This document shows positions 37,096-45,808 of a stretch of 64,000 nt of DNA, one piece after another (position 1 is the first letter of the stretch; every line of letters begins with the position of its first letter). Made by a program: the position numbers and the translations under genes. A model generated the notes under the pieces. It worked only from the letters and a program-made list of their open reading frames with translations, did no database searches and was not told the origin of the DNA. Source of the DNA: CAZZBK01 sp964652155 (GTDB lineage Bacteria; Planctomycetota; Planctomycetia; Pirellulales; PNKZ01); NCBI GenBank assembly GCA_964652155.1, contig CAZZBK010000001.1, positions 78,295 to 142,294 of the forward strand, in the 5' to 3' direction.

Positions 37096-40000
37096 ACCGA
37101 TGTTTTGCAGTCACCTTCGTCGCGCTGACACTGTTCCTGGCGGCGGAACCCAGCCTGGCTCAGACGAACATCGGCATCGACGTTGTCAAGCGGCGGCAAG
37201 AAACCCAGCAACGGGCTCGGGAGTTGACGCGCGAACTCGTCGGCGGGGTGCTCGAAGTGCAGATGGAGCAGCTTGAGGAGAACGGGCTCGACGACATGCC
37301 GCTGTACCGCGACATCAAGCAAATGCGTGCCAACCTCGACGGCCTGGTCGAGGCCGAGATGGCCGAGGTCGTCCATACGCTGGTCAAAGCTCAGCAAGCG
37401 CCCAGCGATCAGCGCGAGCCCTTGTTCCTCGACGCGCGACAAAAGATTCGCGAGATCGTGGTGCGGTTGGCCGTCGAGCGGCAGAACCTGTTGCGCCGGT
37501 TGAAAAACGCCGAACTGGCCGGCCAGGTCCGCCGCCTCATCGAGCGCGAAACGATCGTGCATCAGCTCACGGAAAACATTCCACAGTTGCCCCAAGGACA
37601 AAAAGAAACCGCGCTCGTCGACGCGATTCAGGATCAGCGCGACGTCAAGGCGTTGTTCGTGTCATTTGTGACCACGCTGCAAGACGTGCGGTCGTGGGGA
37701 GGCGAGGTCGGGCGCGGCGCGGCCGACGCGATGGATATCCTGCAAGCGGCTCAAATCGGCGCGTCGCTCGATCGGGCCGCCGTCTCGATGGAAGGGTCCC
37801 AATGGCTCGAATCGCGACAATCGCAACTGGCCGTCTTGCGCGGTCTGCAATTGCTGCTCGAACGGATCGAGGCCACGCAGGGGTTGCTCAGCGCCGATCG
37901 CGAAGCAGCGTTGGAACTCGTCCGCGAACTGCGTGAACGTCAAGAAAAGGTCACCGAGGCGACCAAGAAATCACCCCTCAACGATGAAACCTCCGCGCCG
38001 CTCGTCGATCGGCAATTGGCGGTCCAAAAAGACCTGGGCCATCTGCCGCAGCTCCTCAAGCAATCGCCCGGTTTGTTGAACCATGTCGAGCAGGCGCGCA
38101 AATCAGCGGCCGAATCGGCCGACAAGCTGTTTCAGAACGAGCGCGAGTCGGCGGTTGCCGCGCAGCAGGACATTGCCCGCAATCTGCAAGAGTTGGAACG
38201 TCGATTGATGGACGACGTGGTGCAGGCGTCGCCCGATCGCAGCGCGGCCGAGTTGAAGCGCGAGGTGTCGGATCTGCAAAAGCTGCAAAAGGAGCTACAG
38301 TCGGCGCGGCAAAAAACGCTTGCCGCGCGTCAGCAGTTGCCACAGGACCGTGCCCAGGCGCGGCAGACGACCAAGCAAGCCGCGACTGATCTCGACACGG
38401 CGACCGACGGCAAGCAGTTGCCCAATATCGTCCGCGCTCGCACCGAGGAAGCGGCCGATGCGGCCGACACCGCCCGCGAGTCACTCGAATCCACCGAGAC
38501 CGCCATGCCCGAGGCGAGCAACAAGCTCGCCGAGGCCGACAAGGCGATCGAACGCGCGATGGCCGAGACGAACGTAGCATTGGCCGACGCCACGCGGCGC
38601 CAGTTGGCGGTCGAGGCCGGTGAGCTAGCGCGCGCGGCCGAGGCGCTCGAGCGTGCCGCGGCATCGGAGCGCGAGATCGCCCAGCAGTTGACGAACAAGC
38701 CCGAGCCGGGCGACGAGCCCCCCTCGGCCCAGAAGATGGCCCAAGAGCAGGCCGCCGTGCAGCAGGTGTTGCAAAAGGTGAACGAGGCGACGAAGGACTT
38801 GGCACCCGCCGCGCAAAGCGATCTGGCGCAGGCCCAAAAGCTCTCCGAGCCATTGGAGAAGCAGCTCGCCGCGCTAGCCGACAAGCCAGCCGACGCGCCG
38901 GAGAAAGCCGCGGCCGCCAAGCAAGCGACTGCGACCGCTCAGAAGATCAGCGTCGCGGCCGACAAACTGCGGCAGCAATTGGGACAGACCGCCCAAAAGC
39001 TCGCCGCCGAAGCGCAACGGCAGTTGAACCAAGTCGCGCCGTTACGACAGGCGGTCGAGGATTTGGCGACGAAGAAACCGTCCGCGCTGGCCGAACAGTT
39101 GGAAAAGGTCGAGGCCGCGCAGTCACTTGTGCAGCAAGCTCAGGCCAAGCAGAACGTGGCCCAGGGGAAGCAAGCCTTGGGGCAGGCCCAGGAAAAGCTG
39201 GCCGCACTCGACCGCGCGCTCGCACGTCAGGCCGAGGCCGACCAGGCGGCAGAAGAGGTTGCCCAAGGCCGCGCCGATTCGCCGCTCGACGCCGCGGTGC
39301 GGCAACAGCGGGCCGCCGAAGAGGTGGCCAAAGCGGCAGCCGACCCGATGGCCGATCCGGCTCTTTCGCCAGCCAAGCAGCAGGCCGAGGCCGCTGCCCG
39401 GCAGTTGCTCGACGGCAACCAGCGAGGCGCGAAGCAAGCGCGTCGCGAGGTGCGCAAGGCACTCGAAGAGGCGAAGAAGAATGCCCAGCAACAAGTTGCT
39501 CAAGCCGCTCAGGAACCCGCCGGCAAGCCCGATGCTCAGGCCCAACGCGATGTGAGCGAACTGGTCGCCAAGGCGCAAGAGGCGACTCGACCCGCCGCGA
39601 CCGAAGCCGAACCCACGCTTGCCCAGGCGGGCGAACAGAGCAATCAGGCTTCCAAGCAACTTGCCGCCAACAAACCTTCGGAAGCGACGCAGCCCCAGCA
39701 GGCCACCGCAGCCGCGCTTGACGAGGCAGCCAAGCAATTGTCGGCCAAGCGTAACGAGCTGGCCCAAGCCGTGAAGAACGCCATGACCGAGCAACGCAAA
39801 CAGGCTGCCGAATTGGCGCGACAAGCCGTGGGAGTCGACTCGGTTGCTCAAGCCGCGCTCCGCGAGGCCGAGAAGTCGTCCGATCCGCAATCCGGACGCA
39901 ACACCCCTGCCGCCGCCGAGTCCGCCGCCGAGGCGATGCAAGAAGAGGTCGCCGAGAAGCTCGCGAAATTGCAGGGAGCCAAGGCCAAAACGCGCGAGGC

Positions 40001-41759
40001 GATGTATGAGCAATTGAAGGCGATGGGTCAAAGCGAACGCGCCTCCGCGCAGCGTGCCGTCGACGAGATTGCCGGCGTGATGAAACAGCAACAGGCCGCC
40101 CAGGCCGCCATGTCCCCGGCAGACGATCAACCGCAAGCCAACGATGCCGCGGCCGCCAAGCAGCGTCAAGTTGCCAAGGCCGCCGCCCGCGCCGCTGACG
40201 AACTCGCCAAGCAAGCCGAGAAAGAAAAGTCGGCTACGGTCGAGGCGGGCAAGCATTTGCAGAAGGCGGCCGAGGCCGCCCAGCGTGCCGCTGAACGATT
40301 GGCTGACGGTCGCAACGACGATGCCGAGTCGGCCCAAAAAGACGTTCAGCAGGCCCTGGCCGACGCCTCGAAAGAAGCCCTCCGCGCCGCGCAAGAAGCC
40401 GCCGCTCAAGCGCCCCAGAAAGCCGACTTGAGAGCGCAGCGCAAGGCCATCGACGCCACGCACAAAGCCGCCGAGATGGCTGCGGGCGAAGCCCAAGACG
40501 CCTCTCGTAAACTGGGACAGGCCGAGTCGGCAGGCAAGAACGCCGAGCGACAGATCGCCGCCGGCAAAGAGGCCGAAGGGCGTGACGATCAACGCAAGTC
40601 GCTTGATGCGCTGGAGCAATCGCTCGCCGATCTTGATACGCGCCAGCAACAACTCGAACAACAGCAACAGCAGTTGGCACAGACTGCGGTGCCCCCCATG
40701 ACACCGCCGTCGGCCGCGAAAAGCACGCCCCCCGCGACACCGCCGTCGGCGGCCGCCATGCAAGCCGCGGCTCAAAAGGCGGGCGAGGCCGTCGAGCGCG
40801 CCGCCGCCACACTGCACGAGCGCGAGCAGCGCGTGCGACAAGATCAGGCGCTGGCCGAAGAGGTCCGCAAAGCAGCCGAGGCGCAGCGCGATGCCGCGCA
40901 GCAAATCGCTGACGCGCGCACCACATTGCAGAGCATGGCCGGTGGCGCGCCAGGCGACATGCCGCCGATGAACGCGCCCAACGGCAAGCCAGGTCAGCCC
41001 ATGCCCGCTGGCAAGCCGATGAGTGGTAGCCCCGGCAAGCCAACACCCGAACAGGCAGCGCAGGCGGCCGATCAACTGGCGCAGGCGGTCGACAACTTCG
41101 CTCAGGCTCAACAATCGATCGGCGAAGCCGCTGAGCAGATTTCGGGCCAGCAGCAGGTCGCGAACCCGCCGCTGCGCGAGGCGCTTGAGATTGCATCGAC
41201 TCTGATGCCCGAGACGGCCACCCCCATGCCAGGCGATGAAAACGGCGCAGGAACACCGGTCCCTGCGCAGGGGCCCTCGAATCCTCAATCGGCGGGTCCA
41301 GGGCAAGCTGACAAGGGCTCGCCGCCACCGGCCCCAGGACAGCTGGGCACGAATCTAGTGCCCGCCTCGCCCGAGGCCACGGCCCAGATGATGGCCGGCA
41401 AGGCGGCGCTGGAACAGATGGCCGCCGCGCAAGGCCGCTCGCCCGAGTCCACCAATCGTCCGCAAGACGCTCAAGGCCAGCCCAACGCGCAGCAAGCATC
41501 GGCTCAGTCGCAGCCCAAGTCCAACGCGCAGAACCCGCTCGACGGCGTCTCGCCTCCGAACAGCACGCCTGCCGAGAAGGGCAAAGCCGCTGGCAAGGAC
41601 ACTGGGGAGCAGGCGCTGACGCTGCGCAACTTTGAGGATCAGCCGTGGTTCATGAAGTTGCCGGCCGAAACCCGCGCCGCGATCCGCGCTCAGGCGCAAC
41701 GCTCGCCCCCGCGCGGCTATGAAGAGCGGCTCAAGCGTTATTTCCGCAGCGTCGAGTAA
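37092..41759 (+). CDS. Exported 1555-residue Ala/Gln/Lys-rich coiled-coil protein
   Basis: 1555 residues. A signal peptide covers about residues 1-24 (FAVTFVALTLFLAAEPSLAQ). From about residue 25 to 1250 the protein is nearly continuous helical, Ala/Gln/Lys/Glu-rich sequence with heptad character and no recognisable catalytic motif. Pro/Gly/Met-rich segments appear at about 1190-1215 and 1290-1330 and again from about 1370. The last 45 residues differ sharply: NFEDQPWFMKLPAETRAAIR ... PPRGYEERLKRYF is a compact conserved-looking tail. It starts inside the previous stop (ATGA). A long periplasmic tether, or the detached coiled-coil half of DUF4175, is the best inference. The low complexity makes homology searches unreliable. 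Confidence 0.85.
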   Translation: MNRCFAVTFVALTLFLAAEPSLAQTNIGIDVVKRRQETQQRARELTRELVGGVLEVQMEQLEENGLDDMPLYRDIKQMRANLDGLVEAEMAEVVHTLVKAQQAPSDQREPLFLDARQKIREIVVRLAVERQNLLRRLKNAELAGQVRRLIERETIVHQLTENIPQLPQGQKETALVDAIQDQRDVKALFVSFVTTLQDVRSWGGEVGRGAADAMDILQAAQIGASLDRAAVSMEGSQWLESRQSQLAVLRGLQLLLERIEATQGLLSADREAALELVRELRERQEKVTEATKKSPLNDETSAPLVDRQLAVQKDLGHLPQLLKQSPGLLNHVEQARKSAAESADKLFQNERESAVAAQQDIARNLQELERRLMDDVVQASPDRSAAELKREVSDLQKLQKELQSARQKTLAARQQLPQDRAQARQTTKQAATDLDTATDGKQLPNIVRARTEEAADAADTARESLESTETAMPEASNKLAEADKAIERAMAETNVALADATRRQLAVEAGELARAAEALERAAASEREIAQQLTNKPEPGDEPPSAQKMAQEQAAVQQVLQKVNEATKDLAPAAQSDLAQAQKLSEPLEKQLAALADKPADAPEKAAAAKQATATAQKISVAADKLRQQLGQTAQKLAAEAQRQLNQVAPLRQAVEDLATKKPSALAEQLEKVEAAQSLVQQAQAKQNVAQGKQALGQAQEKLAALDRALARQAEADQAAEEVAQGRADSPLDAAVRQQRAAEEVAKAAADPMADPALSPAKQQAEAAARQLLDGNQRGAKQARREVRKALEEAKKNAQQQVAQAAQEPAGKPDAQAQRDVSELVAKAQEATRPAATEAEPTLAQAGEQSNQASKQLAANKPSEATQPQQATAAALDEAAKQLSAKRNELAQAVKNAMTEQRKQAAELARQAVGVDSVAQAALREAEKSSDPQSGRNTPAAAESAAEAMQEEVAEKLAKLQGAKAKTREAMYEQLKAMGQSERASAQRAVDEIAGVMKQQQAAQAAMSPADDQPQANDAAAAKQRQVAKAAARAADELAKQAEKEKSATVEAGKHLQKAAEAAQRAAERLADGRNDDAESAQKDVQQALADASKEALRAAQEAAAQAPQKADLRAQRKAIDATHKAAEMAAGEAQDASRKLGQAESAGKNAERQIAAGKEAEGRDDQRKSLDALEQSLADLDTRQQQLEQQQQQLAQTAVPPMTPPSAAKSTPPATPPSAAAMQAAAQKAGEAVERAAATLHEREQRVRQDQALAEEVRKAAEAQRDAAQQIADARTTLQSMAGGAPGDMPPMNAPNGKPGQPMPAGKPMSGSPGKPTPEQAAQAADQLAQAVDNFAQAQQSIGEAAEQISGQQQVANPPLREALEIASTLMPETATPMPGDENGAGTPVPAQGPSNPQSAGPGQADKGSPPPAPGQLGTNLVPASPEATAQMMAGKAALEQMAAAQGRSPESTNRPQDAQGQPNAQQASAQSQPKSNAQNPLDGVSPPNSTPAEKGKAAGKDTGEQALTLRNFEDQPWFMKLPAETRAAIRAQAQRSPPRGYEERLKRYFRSVE

Positions 41760-41807
41760 CCTCGTGGCTGCCACTGATTCCATAATCGACACCCCAGATT
41801 GACCTCC

Positions 41808-41812
41808 AGGAG
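41808..41812 (+). promoter_or_regulatory. Ribosome binding site deciding a GTG start
   Basis: AGGAG 9 bases before the GTG at 41822, the start of the MoxR ATPase gene. There is no ATG in frame until much later in the conserved domain. Confidence 0.7.
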
Positions 41813-41821
41813 ACTGCCCGA

Positions 41822-42850
41822 GTGAGTGCCGAGCCCCCCGCCGACGACGTCGCGATCGTCACCCAGTGCGAAGCGTCGTACAATCGCATTCGCGACGAAT
41901 TGGCCAAAACGATTGTCGGCCAGGACGAGGTGATCGAACAAACCCTGATCGCCATGCTCGCGCGTGGCCACGCGCTGCTCGAAGGGGTGCCGGGGCTCGC
42001 CAAAACGTTGCTGGTCAACTCGCTCGCACAGGCATTGCACCTGACGTTCAAACGCATTCAGTTCACGCCCGACCTGATGCCCAGCGACATCACCGGCACG
42101 GACATTATTCAAGAAGACCTCAACACGGGCGAACGGCAATACAAGTTCCTGGCTGGTCCATTGTTCGCCAACCTCATTCTGGCCGACGAAATCAACCGCA
42201 CGCCACCCAAGACGCAGGCGGCCATGCTCGAGGCGATGCAAGAGCGGCAGGTGAGCGCCGGCGGCAAGGTCCACATGCTGCCGCAACCTTTCTTCGTCCT
42301 GGCCACGCAAAACCCACTCGAACAGGAAGGGACCTACCCGCTCCCCGAGGCCCAGTTGGACCGCTTCCTGTTGCACATCCGTCTCGACTATCCAGACGGC
42401 GCGTCCGAATGGGACATCGCCCGGCGGGTGACCACGGGCCAGCTCGGCGGCATCGCGCCGGTGCTCACGCACGAAGAGATCATCAACTTCCAGAACCTTG
42501 TCACCCGCGTGCCGGTCAGCGATCAGGTGCTCGGCTACGCCTGGGCACTGGTGCGCTCGAGTCGTCCCAATACGCCCGAAGCCCCTGAGTGCGTCAATCG
42601 TTGGGTCAGTTGGGGGGCGGGCCCCCGCGGTCTGTTGACGCTCGTCTCGTGCGCCAAGGCGCGGGCCGTGCTCTACGGTCGTTACCATGCCACGGTGGGC
42701 GATATCCAGGCGGTTATCAAACCCGCCCTGCGACACCGTATCGCTTGCAACTACGCGGCCCAAGCGGCCGGCGTGGCGAGCGATCAGGTGATTAGCGAGT
42801 TGATGAATGCCGTACCGGCCGACCGGAAGTACGAACGGCCCGCCGCCTGA
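41822..42850 (+). CDS. MoxR family AAA+ ATPase
   Basis: 342 residues from the GTG at 41822, supported by AGGAG at 41808-41812. The Walker A region is the MoxR variant GVPGLAKT (about residue 50). Walker B is LILADEINRTPPKTQ (about 120-134), sensor 1 is ATQNPLEQEGTYPLPEAQ, and the arginine-finger helix is DRFLLHI. MoxR ATPases remodel or activate partner proteins that carry VWA domains, three of which are encoded in this block. A 62-base gap separates it from the coiled-coil gene, and DUF58 follows after 20 bases. Confidence 0.96.
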   Translation: MSAEPPADDVAIVTQCEASYNRIRDELAKTIVGQDEVIEQTLIAMLARGHALLEGVPGLAKTLLVNSLAQALHLTFKRIQFTPDLMPSDITGTDIIQEDLNTGERQYKFLAGPLFANLILADEINRTPPKTQAAMLEAMQERQVSAGGKVHMLPQPFFVLATQNPLEQEGTYPLPEAQLDRFLLHIRLDYPDGASEWDIARRVTTGQLGGIAPVLTHEEIINFQNLVTRVPVSDQVLGYAWALVRSSRPNTPEAPECVNRWVSWGAGPRGLLTLVSCAKARAVLYGRYHATVGDIQAVIKPALRHRIACNYAAQAAGVASDQVISELMNAVPADRKYERPAA

Positions 42851-42870
42851 TGAAACGTGACGAGTGATTC

Positions 42871-43776
42871 ATGACTGCAAGCAGCGTTTTGGCACGGTAT
42901 CTGGACCCGGTCACCCTGAGCCGGCTCGCGCAGCAGCGGTTAGAGCCGCGCGGGTTGGTGCTCGGCAATCTGGCGGGGGCGCACAAGTCGCCGCTGAGCG
43001 GGTTCGCCGTGGAGTTTGCCGGCCATCGCGAGTACGTGCCCGGCGACGATCCTCGGCACGTCGATTGGCGCGTGTATTTCCGCCGCGATAAATACTTTGT
43101 CAAGCAATATGAGATGGAGACGAACTTCGTCTGCCATTTGGCGCTCGACTGCAGCGCGTCGATGCGCTATGGCGAAGGGGACCAGCAAAAGTTCCTTTAC
43201 GGCGCGCGGCTGCTCACCACGCTCGGCCACCGCATCATTCAAGAACGAGACAAAGCGGCCTTCGCGCTGTTCGATGACGAACTACGCGAGTTCGTGCCCC
43301 CTGCCAACTCGATGGGGCAAATCCTGCGGTTGGTCGATCACCTGGGCTCGTATGAAGCGCGACACAAAACCGATCTGTCGGCGAGCCTCAATGCCTTGGT
43401 AAGCCGCACGTCGCGCCGCGAGATCGTGATGGTCGTGAGCGACTTCCTCACCGACGTCGCCGCGCTCGAGCCGGTTATTCAGCAACTGCGTTACCAGCGG
43501 CACGAGATCGTGTTCTTTCAAGTGTTGCATCACGATGAACTCGTGTTTCCGTTCGACGGCAGCACGCGCTTTTTGGGGCTCGAACTGGCGGACGAAATCC
43601 TCACGCAGCCCCACGAACTGCGGCGCGAGTACCTGCGCGCGCTCGAGGCCCATCAGGACACGTTTCGGGCCATCTGCGACCGCAATCGAGTCGAGCACGT
43701 CCTGATCGACACGAGCCGCGACATGGCCGCCTCGTTGATCGACTATCTGAACCAGCGCAGCCGCCGCCGCCGATAA
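42871..43776 (+). CDS. DUF58 protein with VWA-type MIDAS
   Basis: 301 residues. The DUF58 signature is present at about residues 45-75: FAGHREYVPGDDPRHVDWRV and YFVKQYE. The VWA-like fold begins with LDCSASM (MIDAS DxSxS near residue 91), with VMVVSDFLTD as the strand 4 motif near residue 190. No transmembrane helix is visible, so it is probably cytoplasmic. DUF58 is the regular partner of MoxR. It is the last gene of the 20-kb rightward block; 184 bases separate it from the redoxin gene. Confidence 0.95.
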   Translation: MTASSVLARYLDPVTLSRLAQQRLEPRGLVLGNLAGAHKSPLSGFAVEFAGHREYVPGDDPRHVDWRVYFRRDKYFVKQYEMETNFVCHLALDCSASMRYGEGDQQKFLYGARLLTTLGHRIIQERDKAAFALFDDELREFVPPANSMGQILRLVDHLGSYEARHKTDLSASLNALVSRTSRREIVMVVSDFLTDVAALEPVIQQLRYQRHEIVFFQVLHHDELVFPFDGSTRFLGLELADEILTQPHELRREYLRALEAHQDTFRAICDRNRVEHVLIDTSRDMAASLIDYLNQRSRRRR

Positions 43777-43843
43777 TGGACGCCGTCGGGTGAAACTTTG
43801 TGCGAGCAACCGAGGTAGAATCGAGCGAGCATATCTGTCTGGT

Positions 43844-43849
43844 TATAAT
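43844..43849 (+). promoter_or_regulatory. TATAAT -10 element before redoxin gene
   Basis: A perfect TATAAT hexamer in the gap between the DUF58 and redoxin genes. No good -35 hexamer occurs 16-18 bases upstream, so only the -10 is supported. It would give a leader of about 105 bases. Confidence 0.35.
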
Positions 43850-43960
43850 CGCGGACTGCGCAGTTAATGAACCAGGGCGACCCACGGAAGCCTGGTGTTT
43901 CCCGGCCTCGCGATGCTCGCCGGGACTCATTTGCCGCGCAGGCCTCAATAGGAGCAGCGC

Positions 43961-44542
43961 ATGTTCCGCTATCTACTCACATTTGGTTTGCTATCGCTCG
44001 TTTGTGTCGTGTCGCGCGCCGCGGAGCCGGTCGTGCTGCGCGGCCCCCTCGTTGATCTCGACGGCCGAGAACACTCGCTCGCCTCTCCCATCAAAGACAA
44101 CGTGACGGTGCTCCTTTTTCTGGGCACCGAGTGCCCGGTCTCGAACGGCTACGCCCCCGAGTACCAACGCCAGGCGACGAGTTACGCGGACCGTGGCGTC
44201 CGGTATTATGGCCTGCACTGCGATCCGGACGTGTCGGCCGAGGTGGCACGAAAACACGCTCAAGAGTACGGCCTGAAATTCCCGCTGGCGCTCGATCATG
44301 CCCAGCATTGGGCGCGCTCGGCCGGCGTGCAAACCGTGCCCACCGCCGTGGTGCTCAACGCACGGGGAGAGATCGTGTATCGCGGGCGGATCGACAATCG
44401 TTACACGCTCGAAGGCAAACGCCGCGTCGAGGCGACCGAGCACGAATTGCGCGACGCGGTCACGGCGGCACTCGATGGGCGTGCTCCTAAAGTGGCCCAG
44501 ACGCCCGTCTTCGGTTGCCCACTGCCTCGGCGACGCGATTAA
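43961..44542 (+). CDS. Exported redoxin-domain protein
   Basis: 193 residues. A signal peptide covers about 1-20 (LLTFGLLSLVCVVSRAAEP). The thioredoxin-like fold has FLGTECPVSNGYAPE, where the usual CxxC is CPVS with a single Cys, and VQTVPTAVVLNARGEIVYRG with the cis-Pro. A second Cys occurs in the C-terminal VFGCPLPR. This matches exported peroxiredoxin/redoxin-type proteins in which the resolving Cys may be distant. The end overlaps the converging mutT-type gene by 4 bases. A TATAAT hexamer lies about 112 bases upstream. Confidence 0.88.
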   Translation: MFRYLLTFGLLSLVCVVSRAAEPVVLRGPLVDLDGREHSLASPIKDNVTVLLFLGTECPVSNGYAPEYQRQATSYADRGVRYYGLHCDPDVSAEVARKHAQEYGLKFPLALDHAQHWARSAGVQTVPTAVVLNARGEIVYRGRIDNRYTLEGKRRVEATEHELRDAVTAALDGRAPKVAQTPVFGCPLPRRRD

Positions 44543-44916
44543 CGGTCGAGCAAGTGTTGGATCAGCGCTTGGTTGGCCGGCGGAAACTCATGCTCGGCCA
44601 ATTCGACTCGCGCCACCCAGCGAAAGGGGGGCTGCAGCGCCTGTTCGGGATCAACGGGCGTGGCGCTGAAAAAATGCAGCCGCAGCCGGTCGTGATCGTA
44701 CTCATGCACCACGCTTGGATATGCTTCTCCGATCATCACACGCAGCCCGGTCTCTTCAAGACATTCGCGCTGGGCCGCCTGAGCAGGCGTTTCGCCCGGC
44801 TGAACTTTTCCGCCGGGAAACTCCCAGAGTCCGGCCAGCGGGACGCCCGATGGACGCAGGCCGATGAGAAACCGCTCCCGGTGCTCGACGACGGCAATGG
44901 CGATCTCGGTGGGCAT
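44539..44916 (-). CDS. MutT-type Nudix (deoxy)nucleoside triphosphate pyrophosphohydrolase
   Basis: 125 residues. The Nudix box is complete: GGKVQPGETPAQAAQREC then LEETGL (about residues 36-58), with the REx2EExG catalytic glutamates. Its small size and the EIAIAVVEHRERFLIGLRP opening match MutT/CTP pyrophosphohydrolases, which hydrolyse oxidised or non-canonical nucleotides. It is 8 bases downstream of the YdjY gene on the same strand, so the two are probably co-transcribed. Confidence 0.92.
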   Translation of the reverse strand: MPTEIAIAVVEHRERFLIGLRPSGVPLAGLWEFPGGKVQPGETPAQAAQRECLEETGLRVMIGEAYPSVVHEYDHDRLRLHFFSATPVDPEQALQPPFRWVARVELAEHEFPPANQALIQHLLDR

Positions 44917-44924
44917 CGTCGCGG

Positions 44925-45686
44925 CTACGATGGATCGTCGTCTTTGAATTTTGGCGCGGGCAACAAATCCACCCGTGGATCGTTGCCGCGCTCGTGTTTC
45001 ACATCCTTGAGTCGAGGGGAGAGCACGACCGTCACACGGGTCTTGCGCGGTGGGATGCGTTCGGTGAAGGCTTCGAACAGCAGGCCGCTATTTTCCTGGC
45101 TGCTCTTCACCGGCAAATCGAGCATGGCGGTCACGAAATTCGAGACGCAAATAAAGTCGCCATCCTCGGCTTGGTAGAACCGCTGACCTGACTGGCGATC
45201 GACCCAAAAGCCGCTGCCGGCAAAGACCCAGGGGTACTCCATTTCCTTGCCGGTCTTGCTCTGCCGTAGCCATTGCTGGGCCCGAGCTTGCTGGCGCTGT
45301 CCTTTTTCGTCGCTCCAGTACACAAGCACATCGATCTCGGTACCGGCGGCGGCTTTGTACTCGGGCAAGAATTTGACCGGGTTGCCCGCCTCGGCGCCGA
45401 CCGCAATCAGACCGGCGTGAGCGAGTTGCGCTTTGCCGTTCACGGCCACGACCGACTCGTGTTCCTTGGTGCGGCGCAAACAGGCGAACATCTCCATGGG
45501 CCCTTCACGGCGGACGATCTCGCCGACCAGAATGACCCGGCGATTTGCTTTGTCGACCCAAATTTCCTGATCGGGGGCCAGTCGCGTCAGGCCACTTGTG
45601 TCGACCGCTGGGTCGGCACCCCAGGCGGTCAGCAGCGGGCACGTAAGTGCCCAGAGCCAAACAACAAAAGCTCGGCGACGTAACAT
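44925..45686 (-). CDS. YdjY-domain secreted protein
   Basis: 253 residues from the ATG at 45686; a Met 10 codons upstream would place charged residues before the signal peptide. The signal peptide is MLRRRAFVVWLWALTCPLLTAWG. The YdjY domain covers about residues 35-200: VILVGEIVRREGPMEMFACL, RRTKEHESVVAV and the VDVLVYW-like strand. The conserved sequence FAGSGFWVDRQSGQRFYQAEDGDF lies at about 155-178. YdjY proteins are linked to redox or ferredoxin-type gene clusters in some bacteria, but the function is unknown. Confidence 0.85.
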   Translation of the reverse strand: MLRRRAFVVWLWALTCPLLTAWGADPAVDTSGLTRLAPDQEIWVDKANRRVILVGEIVRREGPMEMFACLRRTKEHESVVAVNGKAQLAHAGLIAVGAEAGNPVKFLPEYKAAAGTEIDVLVYWSDEKGQRQQARAQQWLRQSKTGKEMEYPWVFAGSGFWVDRQSGQRFYQAEDGDFICVSNFVTAMLDLPVKSSQENSGLLFEAFTERIPPRKTRVTVVLSPRLKDVKHERGNDPRVDLLPAPKFKDDDPS

Positions 45687-45808
45687 GCTCGCGAATCCTT
45701 TCTCCGACGGAACCAAGACAACACAACGGGGGCCGCTTTCAGCGCTGGCCTTTGTTACCTAGAATGTGGCTTGGCCTCATCACGTAGCCATTGGGACGAT
45801 GCCCGACC

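Noticed and set aside
39123..41306. 727-codon open frame on the - strand opposite the coiled-coil gene
   Set aside because: Leu/Gly/Arg-rich low complexity arises from the complement of Ala/Gln/Lys codons. No start context and no conserved motif.
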